A stretch of 63,864 nucleotides of DNA. Source: an uncultured Neomegalonema sp. (GTDB lineage Bacteria; Pseudomonadota; Alphaproteobacteria; Rhodobacterales; Rhodobacteraceae). The DNA is taken from assembly GCA_938034615.1 (NCBI GenBank), contig CALHLW010000035.1, forward strand, positions 1 to 63,864. Reading direction: 5' to 3'. Below, one piece after another: positions 53,401 to 60,401 of the stretch. The first letter of the stretch is position 1, and the number at the start of each line of letters is the position of its first letter. The notes under the pieces were generated by a model. It was not told the DNA's origin. It was given only the letters and a program-made list of their open reading frames with translations, and did no database searches. A program made the translations under genes and the position numbers.

Positions 53401-53486
53401 GGAAACGTCAGTACCGTCAGCGCCAGCACCAGAAACTGCTGTGTGCGACTGTACCTCCAGACAAACGAGAAGAGCGTCGGTTCCAT
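50421..53486 (-). CDS. Degenerate ABC-exporter-like protein with C-terminal cyclic-nucleotide-binding-type domain
   Basis: A 1021-residue protein. Residues about 15-320 form an ABC type I exporter membrane domain. The nucleotide-binding domain starts near 345 (GDITFENITVREPDG) but Walker A reads HAPDTYERRA (381-390) with no GxGKS, the Q-loop reads AGDKPYLF, the signature is LGPGVHERIS (about 777), Walker B reads DVLILENA with Asn for the catalytic Glu (796-803), and the H-loop lacks His (YLEPRVE). About 250 extra residues (450-700) are inserted before the signature. Residues 885-1005 are a CRP-type cyclic-nucleotide-binding fold (FETGEGEYIFRTGEEADAAY; LIGDLSVIRGDRRPLNLVVR). Unlikely to hydrolyse ATP; may be a regulated pseudo-transporter. 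Confidence 0.8.
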   Translation of the reverse strand: MEPTLFSFVWRYSRTQQFLVLALTVLTFPVLYATLELPKIIINDAISATTETVAVWGYQLARTEYLLVLCGAFLMTVIVWGLIKMRLNTMKGIMAERLLRRFRYQLISRVLRFPLPHFRRTSQGEMVSIVTSEAEPLGGIMGDAIAQPVFQGGQMLTILAFLFVQSFWLGLAAISLIPLQGWLIPKLQRQVNLLNKERVKEVRRFSERIGETVAGVEDIRVNGAGPYTLAQFTEGLGRLFDIRYRIYQKKYFMKFVNNLITQLTPFFFFLIGGTLVINGELTIGALVAALSAYKDLSAPWRELLAYYNQSQDMSLRYTTIIEQFAPRGMIDAALVEGRPETIPRLDGDITFENITVREPDGGTILDDLSFTIPKGKLLAIHAPDTYERRAIVQLLSRSILPTSGRVMIGEHDLNTLHQGVIAARIGIAGDKPYLFKGRIDDNIRLALRTAPCPHSAAADPAIRAALVEAKRTGNSPDPVGVPWLNMRQGGFETEDDIIAWWQQIAETLGTDRALFERCITTTFDPTRHMRLAEELVALRPEARRLMKAAGLDRIVHVFDVDRFNPGQAIGGNILYAVAKQKLKPDVLANDPGFETFLDDAGLRKDALQLGADLLAVIAVTFEHVGGEHPLLRRLGIETEVFEWLARIDERRAAGGIEGLCDFDSRLLAALPFCFSAEQIGEAFSDDLKEAILEIRRDHADGWGVWGTRVFTPIHPDTFIEGLTVLENLVFGKIALNAGTDAERLRDLMAMVLEEAGLRGDVAALIGDMMLPAGGSNLGPGVHERISFVRAAMRRPDVLILENALANFEPKQRLAIRGNVRRLLPDSTIIYLEPRVERPEDFDIVMEIADGKLIDSGADPTEQDSSMPGQSDLARKIRAFGAVSLFDGLSRSQLRLLAFASQWFETGEGEYIFRTGEEADAAYLITGGVAELAWEEAENFGFEQRFVRAGRLIGDLSVIRGDRRPLNLVVREDVTGLRIGARELMEVIENDPQIAVSLLRTVSGYLIDATSHIRDADASEKE

Positions 53487-53977
53487 GTCGGCGGGCGATC
53501 TGCAAGAGCGATAGCAACGGGGCCGGTTTCCCGACCAAAGCGTGTACTACGGGGAGGTATCTTCCATGACAGGCCACAACCGCCATCGTCAAGCCGTACA
53601 GCGGTTTTGTCCGACGAATGACGTGATGCGGAGGTCTAAGCGAGATAGCCGATCATGACCCCAAAAGGCTCGGCAAGACGCGCTCGTCGATCGCATCGAT
53701 GCGCCCTCCAGTCGATCTTTGAAAACACCTCGTCCAGATGCCTCGCAGCGAGAACGGGAAGCGCACGGACATCCTCACCGCCAACGGACGATCTCGGGAG
53801 AAGTTTTTCTTGCCCTGATCATGGCTATACAGCCTCAAGTTGTTGTCACCCGCTCGGGGCAGCGGCGTAGTCGATCCTGAAATTTTTCCGAAGTGCCAAA
53901 ATTGGGAGATGCATTGACGTGAATTGAACTATTCTGATACATCGTTAAGTGGAAAATCTTAATGGGGAAGAATCGTC
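53487..53977. other. 491-base intergenic region
   Basis: This gap separates the divergent ABC-like and repeat-protein genes. Short frames on both strands (e.g. 53655-53870) have Arg/Ser-rich composition typical of chance reading and no ribosome sites. Apart from the promoter-like sequence at 53914-53942 I recognise nothing; it is more AT-rich near 53880-53960. Confidence 0.5.
53914..53942 (+). promoter_or_regulatory. Candidate sigma-70 promoter of the PFIADGNP/AMMECR1/MEMO locus
   Basis: TTGACG (53914-53919) and ATACAT (53937-53942) are separated by 17 bases, about 35 bases before the repeat-protein start. It is the only good promoter-like sequence seen ahead of the four-gene locus. Confidence 0.5.
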
Positions 53978-54841
53978 ATGTCCGGATTTGATGGCATCAA
54001 GGGCCATAGAGGCTTCGCCAAAAACCCTTCTAGTACCGCGGATCGTTTCGAGGCCCTCGTTAAGAAAGAACGACCTTCATCAATGCGGCTAGCCGGACAT
54101 TTCGCTGCAGGTGGAATGCTTGCGTTTGGAGCAGCATCCTGCGCTTCAGCCGACGCTCCCTTCATCGCCGATGGCAATCCGGCCCAAGGCGGAGGCAGTA
54201 TTTCCACGCCCACCACTCCGACCACGCCCGTAGAAAACCCCTTCATTGCCGATGGCAATCCACTCCAGGGCGGCGGGACTATCTACGAACCAGTTACGCC
54301 GGTAGAACCGCCCTTCATCGCAGATGGGAACCCGCTCCAAGGTGGCGGCGTAGACCCCGGACCGATCATTCAGGACGGAACGCCGATGCCGTTACCGCCG
54401 GAGCCACCCTTCATTGCGGATGGCAATCCGATGCAAGGCGGCGGGACTATCTACGAGCCAGTCGCACCGGTCGAACCGCCCTTCATCGCAGACGGCAACC
54501 CGATGCAAGGTGGCGGCGTAGACCCCGGACCGATTGTTCAGGACGGGACGCCTATGCCGCCGGAGCCACCCTTCATTGCGGATGGCAATCCGATGCAAGG
54601 CGGCGGGACTATCTACGAGCCAGTCGCACCGGTTGACCCACCTTTCATCGCCGACGGAAATCCGATCCGGGGCGGAGGGACTATCTACGAGCCAGTCGCA
54701 CCGGTTGACCCGCCCTTTATCGCGGACGGCAATCCGATCCGGGGCAACGGATCGAGCATGGGGCCGGCCACTCGGGATGACTCGCCTAAAACGGCTGAAA
54801 ACGGGCGCGCAGACTTCTGGAAACAGTTCAGGCGCTCCTGA
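53978..54841 (+). CDS. Repeat protein with eight PFIADGNPxQGGG units
   Basis: A 287-residue protein I cannot assign to a family. A basic N-terminus of about 37 residues precedes a hydrophobic signal-like stretch (RLAGHFAAGGMLAFGAASCA), perhaps a signal peptide with an atypical lipobox at AASC or cleavage after ASADA. From residue 61 there are eight PFIADGNP units, each followed by a QGGG- or RGxG-type ending. The spacers are mainly TIYEPVxPVx or VDPGPIxQDGTPMPxE, in roughly alternating order. The tail is charged (DSPKTAENGRADFWKQFRRS). GGGGAAG precedes ATG 53978. It lies 58 bases before the phosphoribosyltransferase/AMMECR1 gene, same strand. It could be an envelope protein or a multi-unit substrate of the neighbouring enzymes. 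Confidence 0.75.
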   Translation: MSGFDGIKGHRGFAKNPSSTADRFEALVKKERPSSMRLAGHFAAGGMLAFGAASCASADAPFIADGNPAQGGGSISTPTTPTTPVENPFIADGNPLQGGGTIYEPVTPVEPPFIADGNPLQGGGVDPGPIIQDGTPMPLPPEPPFIADGNPMQGGGTIYEPVAPVEPPFIADGNPMQGGGVDPGPIVQDGTPMPPEPPFIADGNPMQGGGTIYEPVAPVDPPFIADGNPIRGGGTIYEPVAPVDPPFIADGNPIRGNGSSMGPATRDDSPKTAENGRADFWKQFRRS

Positions 54842-54899
54842 TGGGGATGCCGCTGTGTTTGCTATACGGTGTTAAGGGTGTTTGCTTACTCTGGCTTCC

Positions 54900-57512
54900 A
54901 TGAGTGAAGCCCGTCCCACGATCCGTCGGTCGCCCGAGGAAGGCGATCGACGTAAAGCATTGCTCCGCGAGATCACCCGGCATGGCGTGACCCATGGCAC
55001 CGAAGACAAGCCGATTATCTCCCGAGACGGACGGCTTGGTACGAGTTGGGTGATGAGCTTTCTGGGCGTCGGCCTGCGCGACCCGTGGCTTTCCGATGCC
55101 TGCGACCTGTTGCTGGAACGCCTGAAGGGCTTCGAGGGCAAACAGCTTGCGACCATGGGATTGGGCGCGTCTTCGCTGCTGACGGGCTGCGTGCTGCGCT
55201 CAGAGGGTCTCTATAACGGCCTGATCGTCCGCGAGGCCGCCAAGTCGCATGGCTCCGGCAAACAGATCGAAGGGCTGCCCGACCCGAGCGAACCGGTCGT
55301 CATCATCGACGATGCCATCGGCACCGGACATTCCGCCCTGACATGCGCGAAAATACTCGAAGAGAACGGCTTCGAGGTCGAGGGCGTCCTCTGCGTAGTG
55401 CGGTTCACCTATGACAGCGGGTTCGGGCTGCTGGAGGAAAACGGATATCGGGTTTCCGCCCTCTACGACGTCTATGACGATCTCGTCCCGATGCTGGAGC
55501 CGGAGAACCGGCCCGACCCCGACCCGCTGCGGGCGAAGGATATCGTCTGGCGCGACGACGCGGCAGCAGACGGGTTGAGCCCGTTCGCACTGGCGCGGCT
55601 TTATCTGCGGGGGGCCCTTGCTGAAGGGGCGATGCCCCGACCACCCCGGTCCCTCGTCATGTCCTTGCCCTGCGAGGGTGGCCTGTGGGTCAGCATGCGC
55701 CGGATCGACACGGGCGCATCGGTGGCCCGCATGGGGTTCTGGGTGTTTCCCGGCGAAACACCGCCCTTCGCACCAGAGGCCCTCGCTGAAGCCTGCTGGA
55801 TGCTGGCAAAACGGGTGCCGAAAGGAGAAAACGGGCTTGCATGGCTGGATTCCTGCGGGCTGGCCCTGTCGGTGTTCGGCCCGCTGGAAACCTGTGCCGA
55901 AGGCGATGTCGACAATGCCCGCTTCGGCCTCGTCGCCCGCAGCCGGGAGCGCCCCTGGGCCATCGGTTCGGCCTTGCCCGATATGCCCGGCATTCAAGGG
56001 GATGGTCATCAACTGCGCCATGCCTTCCACGTCAACGGAAAGATCAGAGCACTGGAGCCTTTCGCGCTCTATCGCCACAGCGTCGAGAAGCTGATCGAGC
56101 CGGGCGCCCCATGGCCCCCGCGTGGCGTGTCCAAGCCCGCGCCGGTGTTGCCCGAAGACCGCGATGCGACAGCGGGCATCCTGATCGAGCGGGCGCGCGG
56201 GATACTGGAGGGCGCGCGATCCGAAAGCGATGACGTGTTCCTGCCGGGCGCGGAATACCTGTTCCTGTCGCTCTATACTACATCAGGTCAGGCCGCCTGC
56301 GTCGGACGCTCCTGCCGCACTGTCGCCGAGTTCGATGCGTTGGTGCGGGCTGCGGCAAGCGACCCGCGCGTAACGGGGCATGAGCGACGCGATCTGACCC
56401 TGCGCCTGAGCGTTCTGGAGGATGGTTGGAGCCAACACGGCACGCCCCCGGCTTTCTGCGCCGGTGTCGATGCCTTGAGCCTGACGGATCAAGGGCGCGA
56501 GTCCATCCTGTTGCCTGAAGTCGCGATAGACGAAAATCTCGATGAAGAGGGGTTTCAGGCCCTGTTGCTGGCCAAGGCAGGCGTGGCACAGAATGACCGG
56601 CAAATCTGGCGGTCCCTGCGTGTGACATGCTGGGATGAGGGGCGCGTATCGCCGTCGACTCCCAGTTTCCGGGTCGCGCAGAACACCCTGCCCCCCGACC
56701 GGCGTGAAGCCGCCGCAGGGTGGGCGCGCTGGCTCGGGGCCAATATCCTGCAAGACACCCTGCCCGAGAGCCTGCTGCCTCTCAGCGGCGAGCGGTTGTG
56801 CGTCGCGCAGACGGGACTGCGCGATGCGGCGATCTGGCGTGTGGCGCAAGTGGAGGCAGAGTTCGACCTCGACCCCCATGCCGTGCCGCAAACGCCGGTC
56901 TACGGATTACTCCACCGTGAAGCGCGGCGGGCGGCACCGTCTTCGGGAATTAATACATTGGCGACCGCGATCCTGACCGCGCGGCCCTTCCCGGATGCCC
57001 GCACGGAACCGGAGGCGTTCTGGCTCGCCCTGCGCGCCCTCGCCAGCGCGTCGGAAATCACCGCTCCCGATACATTCGCCGCAATCCTGAAACGCGCACA
57101 GCGCCGTCTCGACGCCCCCACCTTGCCGGGCGAGCGCCTGCTGCGCCTCACCACGCTCTGCGCGCTGATGAAAAAGGGGCATCTGGATAGGCGCGATATC
57201 ATCGAGTGCGATTCGCGCTGGGCGCAAGCCTCGATCTCGGCGGCGGGCCTGTTCATCACGGCGCAGAAGGATATCGAGGAAACCCTGATGACGGCTCAGG
57301 CGGCGGAGGCGATGGCGCTCGCCGCCCCCCTGCTCGATCGGGCAGATCTGTCGGGTACCGCCGCGCGCTGTCTGGACGCACTCACCGCCCTGAGCATCAC
57401 CACGCCGGAGGGCGGCGCGGTCGTGCGTTCATCCGAAGTACAGAGCGGCGCGCATACCGGCCACACGGTCGCGGCACTGGGGGCCTATGGGGCATGGATG
57501 GGCACCTCATGA
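54900..57512 (+). CDS. Phosphoribosyltransferase-like / AMMECR1-domain fusion protein
   Basis: An 870-residue multidomain protein. Residues 1-200 look like an orotate-phosphoribosyltransferase-type domain with the PRPP loop VVIIDDAIGTGHSA (133-146). Residues about 245-400 resemble a diverged AMMECR1 domain (GLWVSMRR, GLALSVFGPLE, FGLVARS, ALPDMPG, ALYRHSVEKLIEPG). Residues about 420-580 are a clearer AMMECR1 domain (AEYLFLSLYTTSGQAACVGR, AASDPRVTGHERRDLTLRLS, ILLPEVAIDENLDEEGFQAL, AKAGVAQNDRQIW). The last 290 residues are helical and unassigned. The stop overlaps the MEMO gene start (ATGA). ATG 54900 is the assumed start; TTG 54882 with a near AAGGG is possible. AMMECR1 function is unknown; the PRTase fusion is unusual. 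Confidence 0.8.
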   Translation: MSEARPTIRRSPEEGDRRKALLREITRHGVTHGTEDKPIISRDGRLGTSWVMSFLGVGLRDPWLSDACDLLLERLKGFEGKQLATMGLGASSLLTGCVLRSEGLYNGLIVREAAKSHGSGKQIEGLPDPSEPVVIIDDAIGTGHSALTCAKILEENGFEVEGVLCVVRFTYDSGFGLLEENGYRVSALYDVYDDLVPMLEPENRPDPDPLRAKDIVWRDDAAADGLSPFALARLYLRGALAEGAMPRPPRSLVMSLPCEGGLWVSMRRIDTGASVARMGFWVFPGETPPFAPEALAEACWMLAKRVPKGENGLAWLDSCGLALSVFGPLETCAEGDVDNARFGLVARSRERPWAIGSALPDMPGIQGDGHQLRHAFHVNGKIRALEPFALYRHSVEKLIEPGAPWPPRGVSKPAPVLPEDRDATAGILIERARGILEGARSESDDVFLPGAEYLFLSLYTTSGQAACVGRSCRTVAEFDALVRAAASDPRVTGHERRDLTLRLSVLEDGWSQHGTPPAFCAGVDALSLTDQGRESILLPEVAIDENLDEEGFQALLLAKAGVAQNDRQIWRSLRVTCWDEGRVSPSTPSFRVAQNTLPPDRREAAAGWARWLGANILQDTLPESLLPLSGERLCVAQTGLRDAAIWRVAQVEAEFDLDPHAVPQTPVYGLLHREARRAAPSSGINTLATAILTARPFPDARTEPEAFWLALRALASASEITAPDTFAAILKRAQRRLDAPTLPGERLLRLTTLCALMKKGHLDRRDIIECDSRWAQASISAAGLFITAQKDIEETLMTAQAAEAMALAAPLLDRADLSGTAARCLDALTALSITTPEGGAVVRSSEVQSGAHTGHTVAALGAYGAWMGTS

Positions 57513-58303
57513 GTGGGATGCGCCCGATGGCCCATGCAGGGGTCTTCTATCCGCAGGCCCCGGAGATTCTGCGGGCCATGGTCGCGCAGCATCTCAACCG
57601 CGCCCGACCCAGCTTTGGCCACCCCCGTGCCATCGTCGCCCCCCATGCGGGCTGGGCGTATTGCGCGCCGGTGATGGCAACCGCGTTTCGGGCAGTCGCG
57701 GGGCTGGAGCGCGTGGACCGTCTGTTGCTCGTCGGACCATCGCATTACGATCCGGTCGCGGGCGTCGTGACCACAGAGGCGGAAGCATTCGAGACGCCCT
57801 TCGGGTCAGCCCCGGTCGATCAGGCTGCGCTTACAGGCATTCCGGTCGATGCCGATGCCCACGCAAAGGAACATGCGCTGGAGGTGCATCTGCCGTTTCT
57901 GCGCGTGTTGTTCCCCGACAGCCCCATTGTGCCGTTGCTTGTCGGCGAGGCTGCGCCAGAGGGGGTCGCCGATCATCTGATGGCTCTGGGATGTGGCGAT
58001 AATGGCGTGCTGACGGTCATCAGTTCCGACCTCGCCCATTATCTGCCGGTGGATCGCTTGCGAGTGACAGACCGCGAGACCCTGCGCCAGATCGAGGCAG
58101 GCGATTACGGCACGTTGGGCGTCGAGCGGGCCTGCGCTGCCCCCGCCCTGAAAGGTCTCGGCGTGGTTGCACAGCGCCTCGGCCTCAGGGCAGCGGCGCT
58201 CGATCTCAGCGACAGCACGGCGACCGCGGGTGCAAACCCGCAAAGCGCGGTCGGCTACGCCGCCATCGCCTATTACGGAGCCGATGGAGGGAGCGTCCCA
58301 TGA
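57509..58303 (+). CDS. MEMO1-family protein (AmmeMemoRadiSam system protein B)
   Basis: A 264-residue protein with the MEMO landmarks: AHAGVFYPQAPEILRAMV, AIVAPHAGWAYCAPVMATAF, LLLVGPSHYDPVAGVVTTEA, HAKEHALEVHLPFLRVLFPD, TVISSDLAHYLPVDR and SAVGYAAIAYYG. The conserved histidines in PHAGW, GPSHY and SDLAHY match the metal-site histidines of the MEMO/LigB fold. The family is usually encoded beside AMMECR1 and a radical-SAM enzyme; here AMMECR1 is the overlapping upstream gene and no radical-SAM gene is present. Start and stop both overlap neighbours by 4 bases. Confidence 0.92.
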   Translation: MSGMRPMAHAGVFYPQAPEILRAMVAQHLNRARPSFGHPRAIVAPHAGWAYCAPVMATAFRAVAGLERVDRLLLVGPSHYDPVAGVVTTEAEAFETPFGSAPVDQAALTGIPVDADAHAKEHALEVHLPFLRVLFPDSPIVPLLVGEAAPEGVADHLMALGCGDNGVLTVISSDLAHYLPVDRLRVTDRETLRQIEAGDYGTLGVERACAAPALKGLGVVAQRLGLRAAALDLSDSTATAGANPQSAVGYAAIAYYGADGGSVP

Positions 58304-59016
58304 GCACAGCCTTGACCCCGAATGGACATCGCGATCTTTTCCATGCCCATGACCTCTACGGCATATTCGCCACCCTGTTTCGCGATGGGTATTTCCTGAC
58401 CAATATCGGCGAAACGTCAGACGAATCCCTTCAGCAGATCGCGCGGTTCTTCGGCACCGCATGGCACGAAGACGCAGCAGTCATGACTATCGAGAAGAAA
58501 GAAGACCCCCGCTTCGTCGGCCATTCGGACGGCTTGATCGAGGCCCATAACGAATGCGCCTACGCTCCCCATCCGCCGCGCCTGCTCGCGCTCTATTGCG
58601 TGGAAAACGAGGCAGAGAACGGCGCGTTCTTCGTCGTCGATCCCGTTGCGTTGATGCCCGCCATCGGCCAGCACTACCTGCCCTCCCTGCGCGGGGCGCG
58701 CTATGCCTGTCAGGTCACGCAGGATGTGGCCCCGGTCGAGACAACGCTGATGCGGAAAACGGCACTGGGGGAGCGCATCGTGTTCTCGTCGATCGGTGGG
58801 GCGGCGGGGGCGTCGATCTACAGCCTGACATCCCCGACCGACGCCCATTCGGCGTCCCTCGTGCCGCATCTCAACGCGGTGCTGAACGATCCGGCAAACC
58901 GCAGGACGCATCGTTGGCAACGGGGAGACTTTCTGGTGATCGACAATCTGCGGCTGATGCATGGCCGCGAAGCGTTCAGCGGTCATCGGGTCTTGCGGCA
59001 CCTGCGCTTGCGCTGA
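58300..59016 (+). CDS. Fe(II)/2-oxoglutarate oxygenase, TauD/clavaminate-synthase-like
   Basis: A 238-residue oxygenase. The facial triad is His83-x-Glu85 (IEAHNECAYAPHPPRLLALY) and His221 (LVIDNLRLMHGREAFSGHR), and Arg230 would bind 2-oxoglutarate. HxE in place of HxD is typical of the clavaminate synthase / AsnO / VioC branch, which hydroxylates amino-acid side chains such as Asn and Arg. It overlaps the MEMO gene by ATGA and is the last gene of the locus. No partner for free-amino-acid metabolism is adjacent, so a protein or peptide substrate is possible. Confidence 0.85.
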   Translation: MSTALTPNGHRDLFHAHDLYGIFATLFRDGYFLTNIGETSDESLQQIARFFGTAWHEDAAVMTIEKKEDPRFVGHSDGLIEAHNECAYAPHPPRLLALYCVENEAENGAFFVVDPVALMPAIGQHYLPSLRGARYACQVTQDVAPVETTLMRKTALGERIVFSSIGGAAGASIYSLTSPTDAHSASLVPHLNAVLNDPANRRTHRWQRGDFLVIDNLRLMHGREAFSGHRVLRHLRLR

Positions 59017-59189
59017 AACCGGCATTGCCAGAAAGGTTGGCAATTGCCGCCGTCGCCATTAGTGGGAAATAGAGCAGCGGGCGGCTTGCCTCTCGGCCTG
59101 CGAGCGCCGTACCCTATGGTACAACGGTGAACCGTTGACCGAACAAAAGCAGCGTAACCCGCAAACCGATATTTGAGTTGGAGACACGA

Positions 59190-60068
59190 ATGACCGCAAT
59201 AGGATTTATCGGCTTGGGCCTTATGGGAAACGCCATGGTTTCCCGGTTGCTCGACAAGGGCTACGATCTGACGGTACTGGCAAACCGCAGCCGCACCAAT
59301 GTCGAGGCCGCCATGGCTCGTGGTGCGAAAGAAGCCGCGTCCCCTAAAGCGCTTGCGGAGGCGAGCGACGTCGTCATGCTGTGCGTCGACACGTCCGAAA
59401 GTGTCGAAGCACGGATGCGCGGTGCCGATGGTATCATCGCAGGGCTGAAGCCCGGTGCGGTCGTCATCGACTTCGGAACGTCACTGCCCGCATCCACCCG
59501 CACACTGGCGCAGGAAGTCGCACAGGCCGGAGGAACGTATCTGGATGCCCCGCTTGGCCGGACCCCGCAACATGCGTTCGACGGGTTGCTCAATATCATG
59601 TGCGCAGGCGACAAAGCCGCATTTGACCGCGTCGAGCCGGTACTCAAGGATTTGGGCGAAAACGTCTTCCACCTCGGGGCATCCGGATCGGGACACACGA
59701 TCAAGCTGTTGAACAACTTCTTCGGCATGACCGTGGCGAATGCGATGGCAGAGGTCATGGCAATCGCGGATCGCGCGGGCATCGAACGAAAACAGGCTTA
59801 CGATGTCATCGCCGCCGGTCCACTGCATTCCATGATGATGGATTTCGTCGCCGCTTATGGCATCGACGGCGACTCATCCAAACTGGCGTTTTCCATCCAG
59901 AATGCGGCCAAAGACCTTGGGTATTATCGTCAGATGACGAGAGATGCGGGAGTTGAAAGCATCATGGCCGTCCCCGCCGCAGAAGCGATGGCCGATGCGT
60001 CCGACACCATGGGCGACCGCATGGTCTCGGAGATGATCGACTACTACACGAAACGGTTCGAGGGTTAG
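59190..60068 (+). CDS. 3-hydroxyisobutyrate-dehydrogenase-family NAD(P) oxidoreductase
   Basis: A 292-residue beta-hydroxyacid dehydrogenase: IGFIGLGLMGNAMVSRLLDK nucleotide fold, substrate motif YLDAPLGRTPQHAFDG (usual DAPVSGG altered to DAPLGR), and the catalytic lysine region GSGHTIKLLNNFFGMTVANA. Relatives reduce tartronate semialdehyde, glyoxylate, succinate semialdehyde or 3-hydroxyisobutyrate; the substrate cannot be fixed. TTGGAG precedes ATG 59190. Its TAG stop lies within the end of the inverted-repeat element at 60065-60170, so the native C-terminus may have been altered. It is separated from the oxygenase by 173 bases in which I see no other feature. Confidence 0.85.
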   Translation: MTAIGFIGLGLMGNAMVSRLLDKGYDLTVLANRSRTNVEAAMARGAKEAASPKALAEASDVVMLCVDTSESVEARMRGADGIIAGLKPGAVVIDFGTSLPASTRTLAQEVAQAGGTYLDAPLGRTPQHAFDGLLNIMCAGDKAAFDRVEPVLKDLGENVFHLGASGSGHTIKLLNNFFGMTVANAMAEVMAIADRAGIERKQAYDVIAAGPLHSMMMDFVAAYGIDGDSSKLAFSIQNAAKDLGYYRQMTRDAGVESIMAVPAAEAMADASDTMGDRMVSEMIDYYTKRFEG

Positions 60069-60170
60069 AGCAAATTGCATTCAAGTTGAATCGGCTTTCG
60101 CTGCCTCTCGCCTGACAGGCTCGAACGCGAAACCCAATACTCTGTTCAACCTAAATGCAAATTGCTCTAA
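60065..60170. mobile_element. MITE-like element with 26-bp imperfect terminal inverted repeats
   Basis: The left arm (60065-60090, TTAGAGCAAATTGCATTCAA then GTTGAA) and right arm (60145-60170, complement reading TTAGAGCAATTTGCATTTAG then GTTGAA) match at 23 of 26 positions. The core is 54 bases with no coding capacity. The outer TA on each side could be a target duplication as in Tc1/IS630-type insertions. The element's ends supply TAG stops to the flanking frames on both sides. Confidence 0.7.
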
Positions 60171-60250
60171 TCAAGGGGCGTGATCCACTCCTCACGCAGG
60201 ACGTCATGGAGCGGCGTCACATCGTGATAGGTGCAAATCGGTTTTGACAT
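60167..60250 (-). pseudogene. Truncated higA-like antitoxin remnant
   Basis: A 27-codon frame on the reverse strand starting MSKPICTYHDVTPLHDVLRE and ending EWITPLD then TAG. It resembles the start of HigA-family antitoxins (xHPGEVLREEFLxPLG) with two residues missing. The stop codon is provided by the end of the inverted-repeat element, and the rest of the antitoxin and any HigB toxin are absent. It is best read as a toxin-antitoxin fossil cut by the element. The remaining sequence to 60402 shows nothing recognisable. Confidence 0.5.
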
Positions 60251-60401
60251 GGTTGGACCTGATCGACGCGGCGCTCTTTATCCGAATAACGCACAAATGG
60301 TTGATCGTCTTCTCGAGCGGCGATCAGCACAGCAGGTGATCTCGATTCACACCAAAATGGCGGCGGGTTAATGGGCTCCTGCAATCGGCAGTGAAACGGT
60401 G

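Noticed and set aside
50421-53486. Frameshifted or decayed pseudogene of an ABC exporter
   Set aside because: The frame is uninterrupted for 1021 codons with normal codon use and a well-formed C-terminal domain, so loss of ATPase motifs looks like functional divergence.
53653-53870. Short frames on both strands in the 53.5-54.0 kb gap
   Set aside because: Arg/Ser-rich, no ribosome sites and no similarity I recognise.
54160-54760. Regularly spaced direct repeats resembling a CRISPR-like array
   Set aside because: The period and the third-position variation match an intact reading frame with conserved protein units; spacers are themselves repeated and coding.
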